13,978 bases of DNA, from positions 1 through 13,978 of the forward strand of contig SPLB01000026.1 in assembly GCA_004566265.1 (NCBI GenBank). Direction: 5' to 3'. Source of the stretch: Paracoccaceae bacterium (GTDB taxonomy: Bacteria > Pseudomonadota > Alphaproteobacteria > Rhodobacterales > Rhodobacteraceae). Below the pieces are notes generated by a model, which saw nothing but the letters and a program-made list of their open reading frames with translations, was not told where the DNA came from and did no database searches. Positions 7,089 to 13,839 of the stretch are shown here, piece after piece. Positions within the stretch are counted from its first letter, which is position 1. Every line of letters starts with the position of its first letter. Made by a program: the position numbers and the translations under genes.

Positions 7089-7322
7089 TTACTCAGGATT
7101 TTCCGACAAAAGCCTGAAGGTGAAATGGCGTCGCAGACCCACTTGGTTGTGAACCCCGCTCTTGCCAGTCCGCGTATCCCGTAACAGGCGCCCCGCCAAA
7201 TCATGCCGTCCTAAGGTCTCGTCCAACGCGCGACATACGCGCAAACCGCCATCAACGTAACTGATTTTGAAACCGCAGCATTCCAGTCGGACCCGCGAGT
7301 CAAAACCAGGTCGAAAAACGCC
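7089..7322 (-). pseudogene. Decayed N-terminal fragment of an IS1380-type transposase
   Basis: The minus strand is open for 77 codons between a stop at 7325-7323 and a stop at 7091-7089, with no plausible start codon. The translation includes YVDGGLRVCRALDETLG, then L-R-D-T-R-T-G-K-S-G-V-H-N-Q-V-G-L-R-R-H-F-T-F-R-L-L. From memory, IS1380-family transposases open with A-G-L-x-x-x-R-x-L-D-x-x-L-G-L, then L-x-D-x-R-T-G-x-N-x-x-H, then V-G-L-L-R-Q-S-V-F-x-R-L. The order and spacing agree. The next family block (A-G-Y-E-D and everything beyond, including the catalytic residues) is absent, so this is a remnant of roughly 75 of an expected 400-plus residues. Short inverted GGATTTT-like ends may border it (about 7096-7102 and 7375-7382). 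The identification rests on motif memory, not on a search. Confidence 0.4.
7093..7117. repeat. Imperfect stem-loop at the edge of the transposase remnant
   Basis: TCAGG-A-TTTT (7093-7102) pairs with AAAA-G-CCTGA (7108-7117) around the loop CCGAC, giving nine pairs with one A-G mismatch. It sits exactly at the end of the transposase-like reading frame. It could be part of an element end, or part of a small transcript. No T-run follows it on the plus strand. Confidence 0.35.
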
Positions 7323-7325
7323 TTA

Positions 7326-7647
7326 AGATCCCGCACCTGTAAAGTTATTCTATATTGCGGCCGCCGCAGCCGTTAAAAATCCGAGAACACAGTGTCAAAA
7401 TCCACGTCGGCGGCATCAATTCCAGCGGCTACTTTGAAAACATGGTATTACCGTGTCTCCGTCCACTGTCGAGCACGCCTTTCAAAGCAAACAGGCTTTC
7501 ACACTCTGCCCCGCCCCCGCGACTGTGGCGCGCCGCTAAGGGAAAGGCACGCGCCGACGCCTTGCGATCGCGTTTCCAATCAGCCCCCCCCGCCAAGCGA
7601 TGCGCAATGCAGGTCAAAGACCGAAGCCAGTTTGAGGATGTGCAGCT
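7326..7647. other. Non-coding stretch downstream of the antiporter, no gene recognised
   Basis: These 322 bp lie between the transposase remnant and the 3' end of the antiporter gene. Open frames exist on both strands (for example plus 7355-7669 and minus 7617-7429), but none has a ribosome-binding site, recognisable domain or natural composition. The tract holds a small GC hairpin (TGCGG-N3-CCGCA, 7356-7368, containing a NotI site) and a run of eight C at 7584-7591. I see no convincing terminator for the antiporter operon. Confidence 0.5.
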
Positions 7648-8592
7648 TTACAGCAGCACAAACATGTAAAGGCCGTAGATCGCCGTCAGACCAATGCCCC
7701 AGATCCGCGTGATATCCTGGCGCAAGAAGACGAAGGGAACAATGGCCAGAGAAGCCGCCAGCATCACCCATAAATCAAAGGTCAGGAAACCTTTGGCAAC
7801 CGGGATCGGGCCAACAAACGTCGCAACGCCAATTATCGCAAGCAAGTTGAACATATTCGACCCGATGACATTGCCCAGCGCCACATCAGCCTGGCGGCGC
7901 AACGCGGCCATGACAGTGGTGGCCAACTCTGGCAGAGAGGTGCCGACAGCGACAAGCGTCAGACCAATCACAGTCTCGCGCAGCCCATACATGCGCGCAA
8001 TCACAGTGGCATTTTCAACCAGCAGATCGGCCCCCAGCGGCAGGCCAATCAGCCCCAGCAGCAAGTAAACGCCAATGCGCCACAAGGGCAAGTTGGGGTC
8101 AGCTTCCTCGATCTCTTCCAGCTCATCAGGTTCACCCGCCTCACGATGCGCCTGCGCTTCGCGGAATGCATTTCCCAGCACCAACATAAGCGCAGCCAAC
8201 AGCAAAAGGCCGGACCAGAACGTAAAGACTTCAAAGAACGCAAGACCAATGAACAGCGCGGTCGCCAGCAACATGAAAACATAATTCTTGCGGGTCTCGA
8301 ATTCGCTGGTGTGCAACGTCCGCATCAAAGCTGGCACCCCAAGAACAAGTAGAATATTGGCTGTGTTCGACCCCACCACGTTCCCAAGAGCAATCCCTGG
8401 CGACCCCTCATGAACTGCGCTGATCGCAATCAGCAGCTCAGGGGCCGAGGTTCCGAACGCCACAATTGTTAAACTGACAATCAGCGCAGGCACACCTAGG
8501 CGCAGCGACAGGTTCACAGCGCCGCGCACCAGCGCATCGCCCGCCAAGAGCAGGATCAGCAGTCCGAGACCGGACAGCAACCAGGGCATCAT
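7648..8592 (-). CDS. Calcium/sodium-type antiporter (CaCA family, YrbG-like)
   Basis: This is an inner-membrane cation/Ca2+ exchanger of 314 residues, with about ten hydrophobic helices in two homologous halves. Each half carries the diagnostic alpha-repeat: G47-T-S-A-P-E52 with G70-N-V-V-G-S-N76 in the first, and G217-T-S-L-P-E222 with G240-N-V-I-G-S-N246 in the second. The paired acidic residues E52 and E222 line the ion site in structurally known exchangers. Between the halves is a hydrophilic, strongly acidic loop (about 144-168). Ion specificity (Na+/Ca2+ or H+/Ca2+) cannot be read from sequence. The start overlaps the stop of the zinc-ribbon gene as ATGA. A second ATG immediately follows the first, so residue 2 may be the true start. 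Confidence 0.93.
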   Translation of the reverse strand: MMPWLLSGLGLLILLLAGDALVRGAVNLSLRLGVPALIVSLTIVAFGTSAPELLIAISAVHEGSPGIALGNVVGSNTANILLVLGVPALMRTLHTSEFETRKNYVFMLLATALFIGLAFFEVFTFWSGLLLLAALMLVLGNAFREAQAHREAGEPDELEEIEEADPNLPLWRIGVYLLLGLIGLPLGADLLVENATVIARMYGLRETVIGLTLVAVGTSLPELATTVMAALRRQADVALGNVIGSNMFNLLAIIGVATFVGPIPVAKGFLTFDLWVMLAASLAIVPFVFLRQDITRIWGIGLTAIYGLYMFVLL

Positions 8593-8789
8593 GATCGGGG
8601 ATCTCCTTTATTGCCAGGATCGCGCTTGGTCGGTGGCGTGCACTGACAGGGACCCTGGCCGATCTTGAAGCGCCCGCATTTGGAGCAGCGGGCGGAATTT
8701 AATTTTTTCTGTCCGGGAAACCTCAGACGGCCAAACATGGCGAGCACCGCCATCCCGATCAGAAAGAAGGTGACGATTTTTACCAACAC
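8589..8789 (-). CDS. Small membrane zinc-ribbon protein, function unknown
   Basis: The gene is placed tightly between the S49 peptidase (15 bp upstream) and the antiporter (4-bp overlap), which supports it as a real gene. The 66-residue product has one membrane helix at about residues 4-20. A basic stretch follows, then four cysteines as C35-S-K-C38 and C48-Q-C50 around G-R-F-K-I-G-Q-G-P, a compact zinc-ribbon arrangement. The likely start is GTG at 8789. The only upstream in-frame room is five codons, because the peptidase stop codon is in the same frame. I recall similar small proteins in this position in Rhodobacteraceae but know no assigned function. It may assist membrane-protein quality control or the antiporter; both are guesses from context. 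Confidence 0.8.
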   Translation of the reverse strand: MLVKIVTFFLIGMAVLAMFGRLRFPGQKKLNSARCSKCGRFKIGQGPCQCTPPTKRDPGNKGDPRS

Positions 8790-8804
8790 GCCGCCACCAA
8801 CCGA

Positions 8805-9611
8805 TCAAAGACCGAACCGCGCAAAATGCGCGCGTTCTTCGACCATGACCATGGCATCCTGTGCCACCGAAAGACCAAGACGCCCCAGCATTGGGCGTTT
8901 CACCCCGTAACGGTTAAACTTTACCTTCTTGCCAAAACGCGCCTGCAAAACGGGTTTCAGATGACCAACTCCGTCGATCAGCCCCAGCGCCTCGGCCCGG
9001 CGCGCCAGCCAGACTTCACCGGTGAACAGCTCTTCTGAGGTGTCGAGCTTGTCACCACGTCGCGCGGTCACGTGGTTGATGAAATTCGCGTGGATATCGC
9101 CCAAAAGCCCCTCAAGGCGGGCAACGTCTTCTTTCTGCTCCGGGCGAAAGGGGTCTAGCATGGATTTGCTTTTGCCCGCCGTGTGCACGCGTCGCTCGAT
9201 CCCCTGGCGGGCCAGGAAGACATGCGCGCCGAAGCCTGCAGAAATGACACCGATAGAGCCCAGAACCGAACTTTCGTCAGCGTAGATCTCATCCGCCGCC
9301 GCAGCCAGCCAATACCCCCCCGAGGCCGCAACATCTTCAACAAAAGCGAGGACAGGCACATCCAGTTCTTCGGACAGGCGACGGATGCGCGCGCCGATCA
9401 GCGAACTTTGCACTGGACTGCCGCCGGGGGAATTGATCTCCAGCGCAACAGCGGCAGGTTTGCCACGGCGAAACGCGCGCTCCAGAACAGGAGCGAGCGA
9501 AATGTCATTTAGGGCTCCGCGACCGGACATGCCGATGGCGCCATTGAGGCGCACAACAGAAACCACAGGCGGGCGTTTGACGAAAGGCAGGCGAACTCTC
9601 ATGCCGCCCAT
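8805..9611 (-). CDS. S49-family serine peptidase (SppA/SohB-like)
   Basis: Peptidases of this family cut signal-peptide remnants or membrane proteins, using a Ser/Lys pair. The 268-residue product shows the conserved N-S-P-G-G-S segment (60-65) that helps shape the oxyanion site. The nucleophile S97 lies in V-A-A-S-G-G-Y, followed by L-A-A-A-A-D-E-I-Y-A. The block S-V-L-G-S-I-G-V-I (115-123) precedes the likely general base K149 in T-A-G-K-S-K-S. The 52-residue Ser-to-Lys spacing fits the short one-domain type (Bacillus SppA, 50), not the long E. coli type. No signal peptide or strong N-terminal membrane helix is visible, so the protein may be cytoplasmic or peripherally bound. ATG 9602 is an alternative start; neither has a good ribosome-binding site. 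It leads the peptidase/zinc-ribbon/antiporter operon. Confidence 0.9.
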   Translation of the reverse strand: MGGMRVRLPFVKRPPVVSVVRLNGAIGMSGRGALNDISLAPVLERAFRRGKPAAVALEINSPGGSPVQSSLIGARIRRLSEELDVPVLAFVEDVAASGGYWLAAAADEIYADESSVLGSIGVISAGFGAHVFLARQGIERRVHTAGKSKSMLDPFRPEQKEDVARLEGLLGDIHANFINHVTARRGDKLDTSEELFTGEVWLARRAEALGLIDGVGHLKPVLQARFGKKVKFNRYGVKRPMLGRLGLSVAQDAMVMVEERAHFARFGL

Positions 9612-9742
9612 GTAGAATGCGCGCGCCCATCAAACAAGGTTTGGGACTTGGGAATTTCCCTCTGGGGCAATTTCAGTACCTATGCGGGCATCCGCACAAC
9701 AGATCGCGCCAAATTCACATGCGTTTCATGCAGCCTGCTGCC

Positions 9743-10504
9743 TCAATCGCGCAGGCGCCACCCGGTGCGGAAAATCCAGGCAACAAAAACCACACAGGCA
9801 CATGTGAAACCCGCGATCGCCAGAAGACTCAGCACCACCGGCACATCTGCATGACCAAAAAACGCCCAGCGGAACCCGGAAATCAGATAGACCACCGGAT
9901 TAAACAGCGTCACGGTCTGCCAGAACGACGGCAACATCGAGATGGAGTAAAAGGACCCGCCAAGGAACACCAAAGGTGTCACCACCAAAAGCGGGATGAG
10001 CTGTAGCTGCTCAAAGTTGCGTGCCCAAATGCCAATAATGAACCCAGTCAGCGAAAAGCTTACAGATGTGAGGACCAAAAACAGCACCATTGCCAGAGGG
10101 TGCGCAATCGTAAGTTCCACAAACAAAGCCGAAGTCGCAAGGATCATCACCCCAATGAACAGCGCCTTGGTCGCAGCAGCGCCCACATAGCCGATCACAA
10201 TCTCAAGAAAGTTCACTGGCGCAGACAGGACCTCGTAAATGGAGCCAAGAAACTTCGGGAAATAAATCCCGAACGAGGCATTGGTCATGCCCTGTGTCAT
10301 CACGCTCAGCATAATGAGGCCGGGGACGATGAACGCACCGTATGGCACGCCGTCAACCTCCTCAATGCGGCTGCCTATGGCGGCGCCAAAGACCACAAAA
10401 TACAGCGAGGTTGAAATCACCGGCGATAGGAAGCTTTGACCGAGAGTTCGGAAAAACCGTACCATCTCGTTCCGGTAGATTGCGGCAATGGCAGTCCAGT
10501 TCAT
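9743..10504 (-). CDS. ABC-2 type transporter permease (YadH-like)
   Basis: This is the membrane part of an ABC exporter, coupled to the ATPase gene by an ATGA overlap (10501-10504). The 253-residue product has the ABC-2 plan. A short amphipathic N-terminus (E-M-V-R-F-F-R) is followed by about six membrane helices, at roughly 24-44, 60-80, 104-127, 136-158, 168-187 and 226-246. The conserved S-I-Y-E-V-L-S-A-P segment (88-96) lies in the coupling loop between helices 2 and 3. The region [11 protein letters not shown] before the last extracellular loop is also typical. The substrate is not evident; relatives export drugs, polysaccharides or lipids. No substrate-specific genes lie beside it. Confidence 0.92.
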   Translation of the reverse strand: MNWTAIAAIYRNEMVRFFRTLGQSFLSPVISTSLYFVVFGAAIGSRIEEVDGVPYGAFIVPGLIMLSVMTQGMTNASFGIYFPKFLGSIYEVLSAPVNFLEIVIGYVGAAATKALFIGVMILATSALFVELTIAHPLAMVLFLVLTSVSFSLTGFIIGIWARNFEQLQLIPLLVVTPLVFLGGSFYSISMLPSFWQTVTLFNPVVYLISGFRWAFFGHADVPVVLSLLAIAGFTCACVVFVAWIFRTGWRLRD

Positions 10505-11445
10505 TGTGCGGCCTCCTGCGGACGAGCGTCGTTCACCAACGTGACAAAGATATCTTCAAGGCTGGATTGGCGGGTTTGGACATCGGCCAAGGTCAGCCCC
10601 GCAGCTGCCACATCGTTCAACAGCGCGGTAATGCCCGTGCGCTCGGCACGCGTGTCATAGGTGTAGATCAGGCTGCGGCCCTCTGCCCCCAGCTGAAGGT
10701 CATAGGCGCTCAGAGCGTCCGGAACAGCGTCCAGCGACGCGGTCAGCTGCACCTCCAGTTCTTTCTGGCCCATCTGCCGCATTAGGTGGTCTTTGTCCTC
10801 GACCAGCAGGATCTCACCTTTGGCAATCACCGCAATTCGGTCGGCCATGGCCTCGGCTTCTTCAATGTAGTGTGTGGTCAGGATCACCGTCACGCCGCTG
10901 TTGCGAAGATCGGCGACAACATCCCACATGTCCTTCCGCAGCTCCACATCCACACCGGCGGTGGGTTCGTCCAGAAAAAGCAGACGTGGTTCATGGCTCA
11001 GCGCTTTGGCTATCAAGACACGACGCTTCATTCCCCCTGACAGTTCGCGGATCTGCGAATTGCGCTTGTCCCAGAGCGAAAGCTTCTTCAGCACCGACTC
11101 AAGCAACGCATCATTGCGTCGCTTTCCAAACAGGCCCCGCGACAGGCGCACCGTGTTGAAGACGGTTTCGAACGGCTCCAGCGTCAGCTCTTGCGGCACC
11201 AGTCCGATCAGACTGCGGGCCGCGCGGTAGTCCGACTGGATATCAAACCCACCTACGCTCACAGACCCAGAGGTCAGTTTGGTGATCCCGCAAACCGTGG
11301 AGATCAGTGTGGTTTTGCCCGCCCCATTGGGGCCAAGCAACGCAAGAATTTCTCCTTCGCGAATATCAAGCGTTGCACCCCGAAGGGCCTCAAACCCACC
11401 GTGATATGTTTTGCGAAGGTCCTTGATGGACAGGATAGAGGTCAT
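10501..11445 (-). CDS. ABC transporter ATP-binding protein (YadG-like)
   Basis: This is the ATPase half of the exporter. From the ATG at 11445 it has 314 residues. Present in order are Walker A G38-P-N-G-A-G-K-T-T46, Q-loop Q85, the signature L135-S-G-G-M, Walker B L155-L-F-L-D-E160, the D-loop A-G-V-D166 and H-loop H192, so it should be catalytically competent. The region after about 215 is a C-terminal extension common in exporters of the YadG/DrrA kind, ending with a [11 protein letters not shown] motif. An AAGGA element six bases before the ATG at 11445 selects that start over ATG 11475. It lies 135 bp downstream of hemE in the same direction and probably has its own promoter in that gap. 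Confidence 0.95.
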   Translation of the reverse strand: MTSILSIKDLRKTYHGGFEALRGATLDIREGEILALLGPNGAGKTTLISTVCGITKLTSGSVSVGGFDIQSDYRAARSLIGLVPQELTLEPFETVFNTVRLSRGLFGKRRNDALLESVLKKLSLWDKRNSQIRELSGGMKRRVLIAKALSHEPRLLFLDEPTAGVDVELRKDMWDVVADLRNSGVTVILTTHYIEEAEAMADRIAVIAKGEILLVEDKDHLMRQMGQKELEVQLTASLDAVPDALSAYDLQLGAEGRSLIYTYDTRAERTGITALLNDVAAAGLTLADVQTRQSSLEDIFVTLVNDARPQEAAQ

Positions 11446-11498
11446 GGGCCGTCCTTTATTTGTTGTCGCTTTCATACTGCGGTGCTGACAGGTCCGAT

Positions 11499-11526
11499 GT
11501 AATAGAGATCACACTCAAAAAGACAA
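11499..11526 (-). promoter_or_regulatory. Possible sigma-70 promoter for the ABC exporter operon
   Basis: On the minus strand TTGTCT (11526-11521) and TATTAC (11504-11499) are separated by 16 bp, with four of six matches to each consensus hexamer. It lies about 55 bp upstream of the ATPase start, within the hemE-ABC gap. The match is modest and based on sequence only. Confidence 0.3.
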
Positions 11527-11573
11527 ATGGCTGCTGCAGGGGCGACAACGGCGGGTTATGTCAGAGGCCTTTA

Positions 11574-11586
11574 GGCTGAGTCAGCC
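11574..11586. repeat. 13-bp palindrome across the hemE stop codon
   Basis: GGCTGA (11574-11579) and TCAGCC (11581-11586) are perfect inverted copies around one central base and overlap the end of hemE. As RNA it would form only a 4-bp stem with a 5-nt loop, and no T-run follows, so a terminator role is weak. Confidence 0.3.
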
Positions 11587-12615
11587 TTCGCGAACAGTAT
11601 CAATCATCCGCTGAACATTGTCGGGATCCGCATCTGGCGTGATCCCATGGCCGAGGTTGAAGATATGTGGTCCCTGAGAGAAGGCTTTGACAATTTTGCG
11701 TGTCTCATCGACCAGCTGTTGGCCGCCTGTGACCATATGGCGCGAGGCAAGGTTGCCCTGCACGCAACCATCGACCTGGAGATTGCTTGCGGCCCAATCC
11801 GGCGACACCGAATTGTCCAGCGCCAGACAGTCGATCCCGGTCTCTTTGGCGAAACCCAAATAGAACTCACCTGCTTCACGTGGAAATCCGATGACGGGGA
11901 TTTCTGGGTGGCGTTCTTTCAACGCAGTGGTGATCTTACGGCACGGCTCAAGCGCATATTTACGGAATGCCTCCCCCTTGAGCGATCCGGCCCAGCTGTC
12001 GAAAATTTTCACCACTTCGGCGCCGGCCTTGATTTGCGCACTCAGATATTCGACAGTGGCAGCGGTTATGCGGTCCAAAAGCGCCTCGAACAAGGCCGTG
12101 TTCTCTTGCATTAGCGCGTGCGCAGGTGCCTGATCGGGGGTGCCACGGCCAGCAATCATATAGGTTGCCACCGTCCAAGGCGCGCCGGCAAAACCGATCA
12201 GTGTGGTTTCTTTTGGCAGTTCGCCCGACAAGATTTTCACCGTTTCGTAGATCGGGTTCAGGGTCTCGTGGATGTCGGCAACCGGGCTCAGTTTGTCGAA
12301 GTCACTTTGCGCGGTGGTCGTGGACAAACGCGGCCCCTCGCCCGTCACAAACCAGAGATCCGCGCCCAACGCCTGTGGAATCAGCAAAATATCGGCAAAG
12401 AGGATTGCCGCGTCAAATCCATAGCGGCGGATCGGCTGCAAGGTCACTTCAGCCGCGAGTTCCGGATTGTAGCACAGCGAGAGAAAATCCCCGGCCTGCG
12501 CGCGGGTGGCACGGTATTCGGGCAGGTAGCGGCCTGCCTGGCGCATCATCCAGATCGGCGGCACGTCCTGGGGTTCGCCCGCGAGCGCTTTCAGAATTGT
12601 CTTGTGCTCTCTCAT
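11581..12615 (-). CDS. hemE: Uroporphyrinogen decarboxylase
   Basis: HemE removes four acetate carboxyls from uroporphyrinogen III to give coproporphyrinogen III, a cytoplasmic step toward heme and bacteriochlorophyll. The 344-residue product has the family motif W-M-M-R25-Q-A-G-R29-Y-L-P-E-Y-R near its start. D75 (F-A-D-I-L), Y152 (after G-F-A-G-A-P-W-T), S207 (F-D-S-W-A-G) and H323 (L-G-H-G-I) match the substrate-binding residues of human UROD (Arg37, Arg41, Asp86, Tyr164, Ser219, His339). The frame is open for 53 more codons upstream, but an AAGAGG ribosome-binding site six bases before the ATG at 12615 fixes the start. It is divergent from hemC across a 112-bp control region. Confidence 0.97.
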   Translation of the reverse strand: MREHKTILKALAGEPQDVPPIWMMRQAGRYLPEYRATRAQAGDFLSLCYNPELAAEVTLQPIRRYGFDAAILFADILLIPQALGADLWFVTGEGPRLSTTTAQSDFDKLSPVADIHETLNPIYETVKILSGELPKETTLIGFAGAPWTVATYMIAGRGTPDQAPAHALMQENTALFEALLDRITAATVEYLSAQIKAGAEVVKIFDSWAGSLKGEAFRKYALEPCRKITTALKERHPEIPVIGFPREAGEFYLGFAKETGIDCLALDNSVSPDWAASNLQVDGCVQGNLASRHMVTGGQQLVDETRKIVKAFSQGPHIFNLGHGITPDADPDNVQRMIDTVREG

Positions 12616-12621
12616 AGTATG

Positions 12622-12649
12622 CCTCTTCGGGGTTGATGCCCCTCCGAGG
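12622..12649 (-). promoter_or_regulatory. Potential hemE leader hairpin masking the ribosome-binding site
   Basis: In the hemE sense direction CCTC (12649-12646) pairs with GAGG (12625-12622), and GGGG with CCCC around a CATCAA loop. The two 4-bp stems are joined by a 3x3 internal loop GGA/GAA whose opposed bases are all G-A, which can stack as sheared pairs. The 3' arm contains the AAGAGG ribosome-binding site. It would act only if transcription starts upstream of 12649. Confidence 0.35.
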
Positions 12650-12657
12650 TCTGCTTT

Positions 12658-12689
12658 GCGCGGCAAATTGTCAAGGTTACATGCCGCGC
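12658..12689. promoter_or_regulatory. 8+8 bp inverted repeat flanking a TTGACA hexamer, hemE/hemC control region
   Basis: GCGCGGCA (12658-12665) and TGCCGCGC (12682-12689) are exact inverted copies with 16 bp between them, so their centres are 24 bp apart, a little over two helical turns. The spacer contains, on the minus strand, a perfect -35 hexamer TTGACA (12674-12669) pointing toward hemE. The matching -10 position (12651-12646, GACCTC) is poor. The layout is that of an operator bound by a dimer or tetramer over the hemE promoter, and possibly controlling both divergent genes. The regulator cannot be named. Confidence 0.5.
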
Positions 12690-12697
12690 GCTTGCCA

Positions 12698-12710
12698 CGA
12701 CAGAATGTCG
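12698..12710. promoter_or_regulatory. Short palindrome just upstream of hemC
   Basis: CGACA and TGTCG are exact inverted copies around GAA. They lie between a possible -35 TTGCCA (12692-12697) and a poor -10 TATGGC (12715-12720) spaced 17 bp apart, which would place the transcript start at or next to the hemC ATG at 12728. This could be a second small operator or chance. Confidence 0.25.
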
Positions 12711-12727
12711 CGATTATGGCTGAGATC

Positions 12728-13690
12728 ATGACACCAGACCTGCCCTCCCCCGTTTCGCCCCTCAAAATCGGCACCCGTGGCTCGCCTCTGGCGCTGGCCC
12801 AGGCCTATGAGACGCGCATGCGTCTGAGCGAAGCATTTGATCTCCCGGAGGCAGCCTTCGAGATCGTGGCCATTCAGACCACAGGCGACAACCGCGCCAT
12901 GATCGACGCGGATCGCCCGTTAAAGGAGATCGGCAACAAGGGTCTGTTTACCAAGGAAATCGAAGACGCAATGCTGGCAGGCACCATCGACATTGCGGTG
13001 CATTCGACCAAGGACATGCCGACAGTGCAGCCCGAGGGGCTGGTGATCGACTGTTTTCTGCCGCGCGAAGATGTGCGGGACGCCTTTGTGTCCCCCGGAT
13101 TTAAAGGCATTGCAGACCTGCCTGAAGGCGCGGTTGTGGGCACATCGTCGTTGCGGCGCCGGGCACAATTGCTCCATCGCCGCCCGGATCTGCAGGTCGT
13201 CGAGTTCAGGGGGAATGTGCATACGCGCCTCAAGAAACTAAACGATGGCATTGCAGAATGCACCTTTCTTGCCATGGCAGGCCTCAGCCGTCTCCGCGTG
13301 TTGGATCAGGTGCCTGCCACCGCGATTGAGGTCACCCAAATGTTGCCCGCCGTGGCGCAGGGCGCGATCTGCATCGAACGCAGGAGCAACGATCAACGCG
13401 CAGGCGCGATGCTGTCAGCGATCGATCATAATGAGACCACCCAACGCCTCCGCGCAGAGCGCGCCTTTCTAGCAGCGCTGGATGGATCATGCGAAACCCC
13501 CATTGCTGGTTTGGCTGAGTTGAAAGACGGGCAACTGCACCTGCGCGGTGAGCTGCTGCGTCCAGATGGATCCGAGGCGATTTCGGGGGCGTTGACAGGC
13601 CCCTTGGCTGAAGCAGAAGAAATTGGCAGCACACTCGCTCGGCAACTGCGCGACCAAGCCGGACCCGGCTTCTTCGACTGGCACGCATAA
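12728..13690 (+). CDS. hemC: Hydroxymethylbilane synthase (porphobilinogen deaminase)
   Basis: HemC joins four porphobilinogen molecules into the linear tetrapyrrole hydroxymethylbilane, upstream of HemE in the same pathway. From the ATG at 12728 it has 320 residues, normal for the family. Signature segments are [13 protein letters not shown] (13-25), [12 protein letters not shown] (67-78), H92-S-T-K-D96 with the catalytic aspartate (D84 in E. coli), G138[10 protein letters not shown] and L-D-G-S-C255-E-T-P, whose cysteine carries the dipyrromethane cofactor (C242 in E. coli). ATG 12716 would add four residues. The frame also extends to 12602, but that part overlaps hemE. Neither likely start has a clear ribosome-binding site, so initiation may be weak or leaderless. 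Confidence 0.97.
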   Translation: MTPDLPSPVSPLKIGTRGSPLALAQAYETRMRLSEAFDLPEAAFEIVAIQTTGDNRAMIDADRPLKEIGNKGLFTKEIEDAMLAGTIDIAVHSTKDMPTVQPEGLVIDCFLPREDVRDAFVSPGFKGIADLPEGAVVGTSSLRRRAQLLHRRPDLQVVEFRGNVHTRLKKLNDGIAECTFLAMAGLSRLRVLDQVPATAIEVTQMLPAVAQGAICIERRSNDQRAGAMLSAIDHNETTQRLRAERAFLAALDGSCETPIAGLAELKDGQLHLRGELLRPDGSEAISGALTGPLAEAEEIGSTLARQLRDQAGPGFFDWHA

Positions 13691-13740
13691 GCTCGTCACG
13701 ACCGCACGTTTGTATCCGGCCCTGCGATAGAAACAATCTC

Positions 13741-13839
13741 GCCTGCGGCGGGCGGGTCCCTCCCGTCCCTTTGGTCGTGAGGCAAAGCCTCCCTCAAAAG
13801 CGTTGGGCCAGGCAGGCCGCGCCAAAGGCGCAGCCTGCC
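13741..13839. repeat. Cluster of palindromes downstream of hemC, likely dispersed repeat
   Basis: Three inverted repeats follow one another: CGGG-N5-CCCG (13753-13765), GAGGC-AAA-GCCTC (13779-13791) and the strong GGCAGGC-C-GCGCC (13811-13823) with GGCGC-A-GCCTGCC (13827-13839). The last has 12 pairs with one mismatch and an AAA loop. Two of the three share the AAA loop between GC-rich arms, which is the style of extragenic palindromic repeats. From memory similar blocks recur between genes in roseobacters. It may also end hemC transcription, though no T-run is present. Confidence 0.5.

Noticed and set aside
7045..7155. 36-codon plus-strand frame from ATG 7045
   Set aside because: No ribosome-binding site, no recognisable product and a composition typical of non-coding sequence.
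7199..7340. Alternative minus-strand frame with a GTG start encoding V-R-D-L-K-A-F-F-D-L-V-L
   Set aside because: It overlaps the transposase-like frame, is short, ends at a TAG near 7217 and has no ribosome-binding site. It may instead reflect a frameshift within the same decayed element.
7355..7712. Two plus-strand frames of about 105 codons in the gap before the antiporter
   Set aside because: Both run into the 3' end of the antiporter in antisense, are rich in P, R, S and A as expected for chance GC-rich frames, and have no ribosome-binding site.
12616..12727. FnrL-type site (TTGAT-N4-ATCAA) suggested by TTGAT at 12633
   Set aside because: Only one half-site is present; the second half is not matched.
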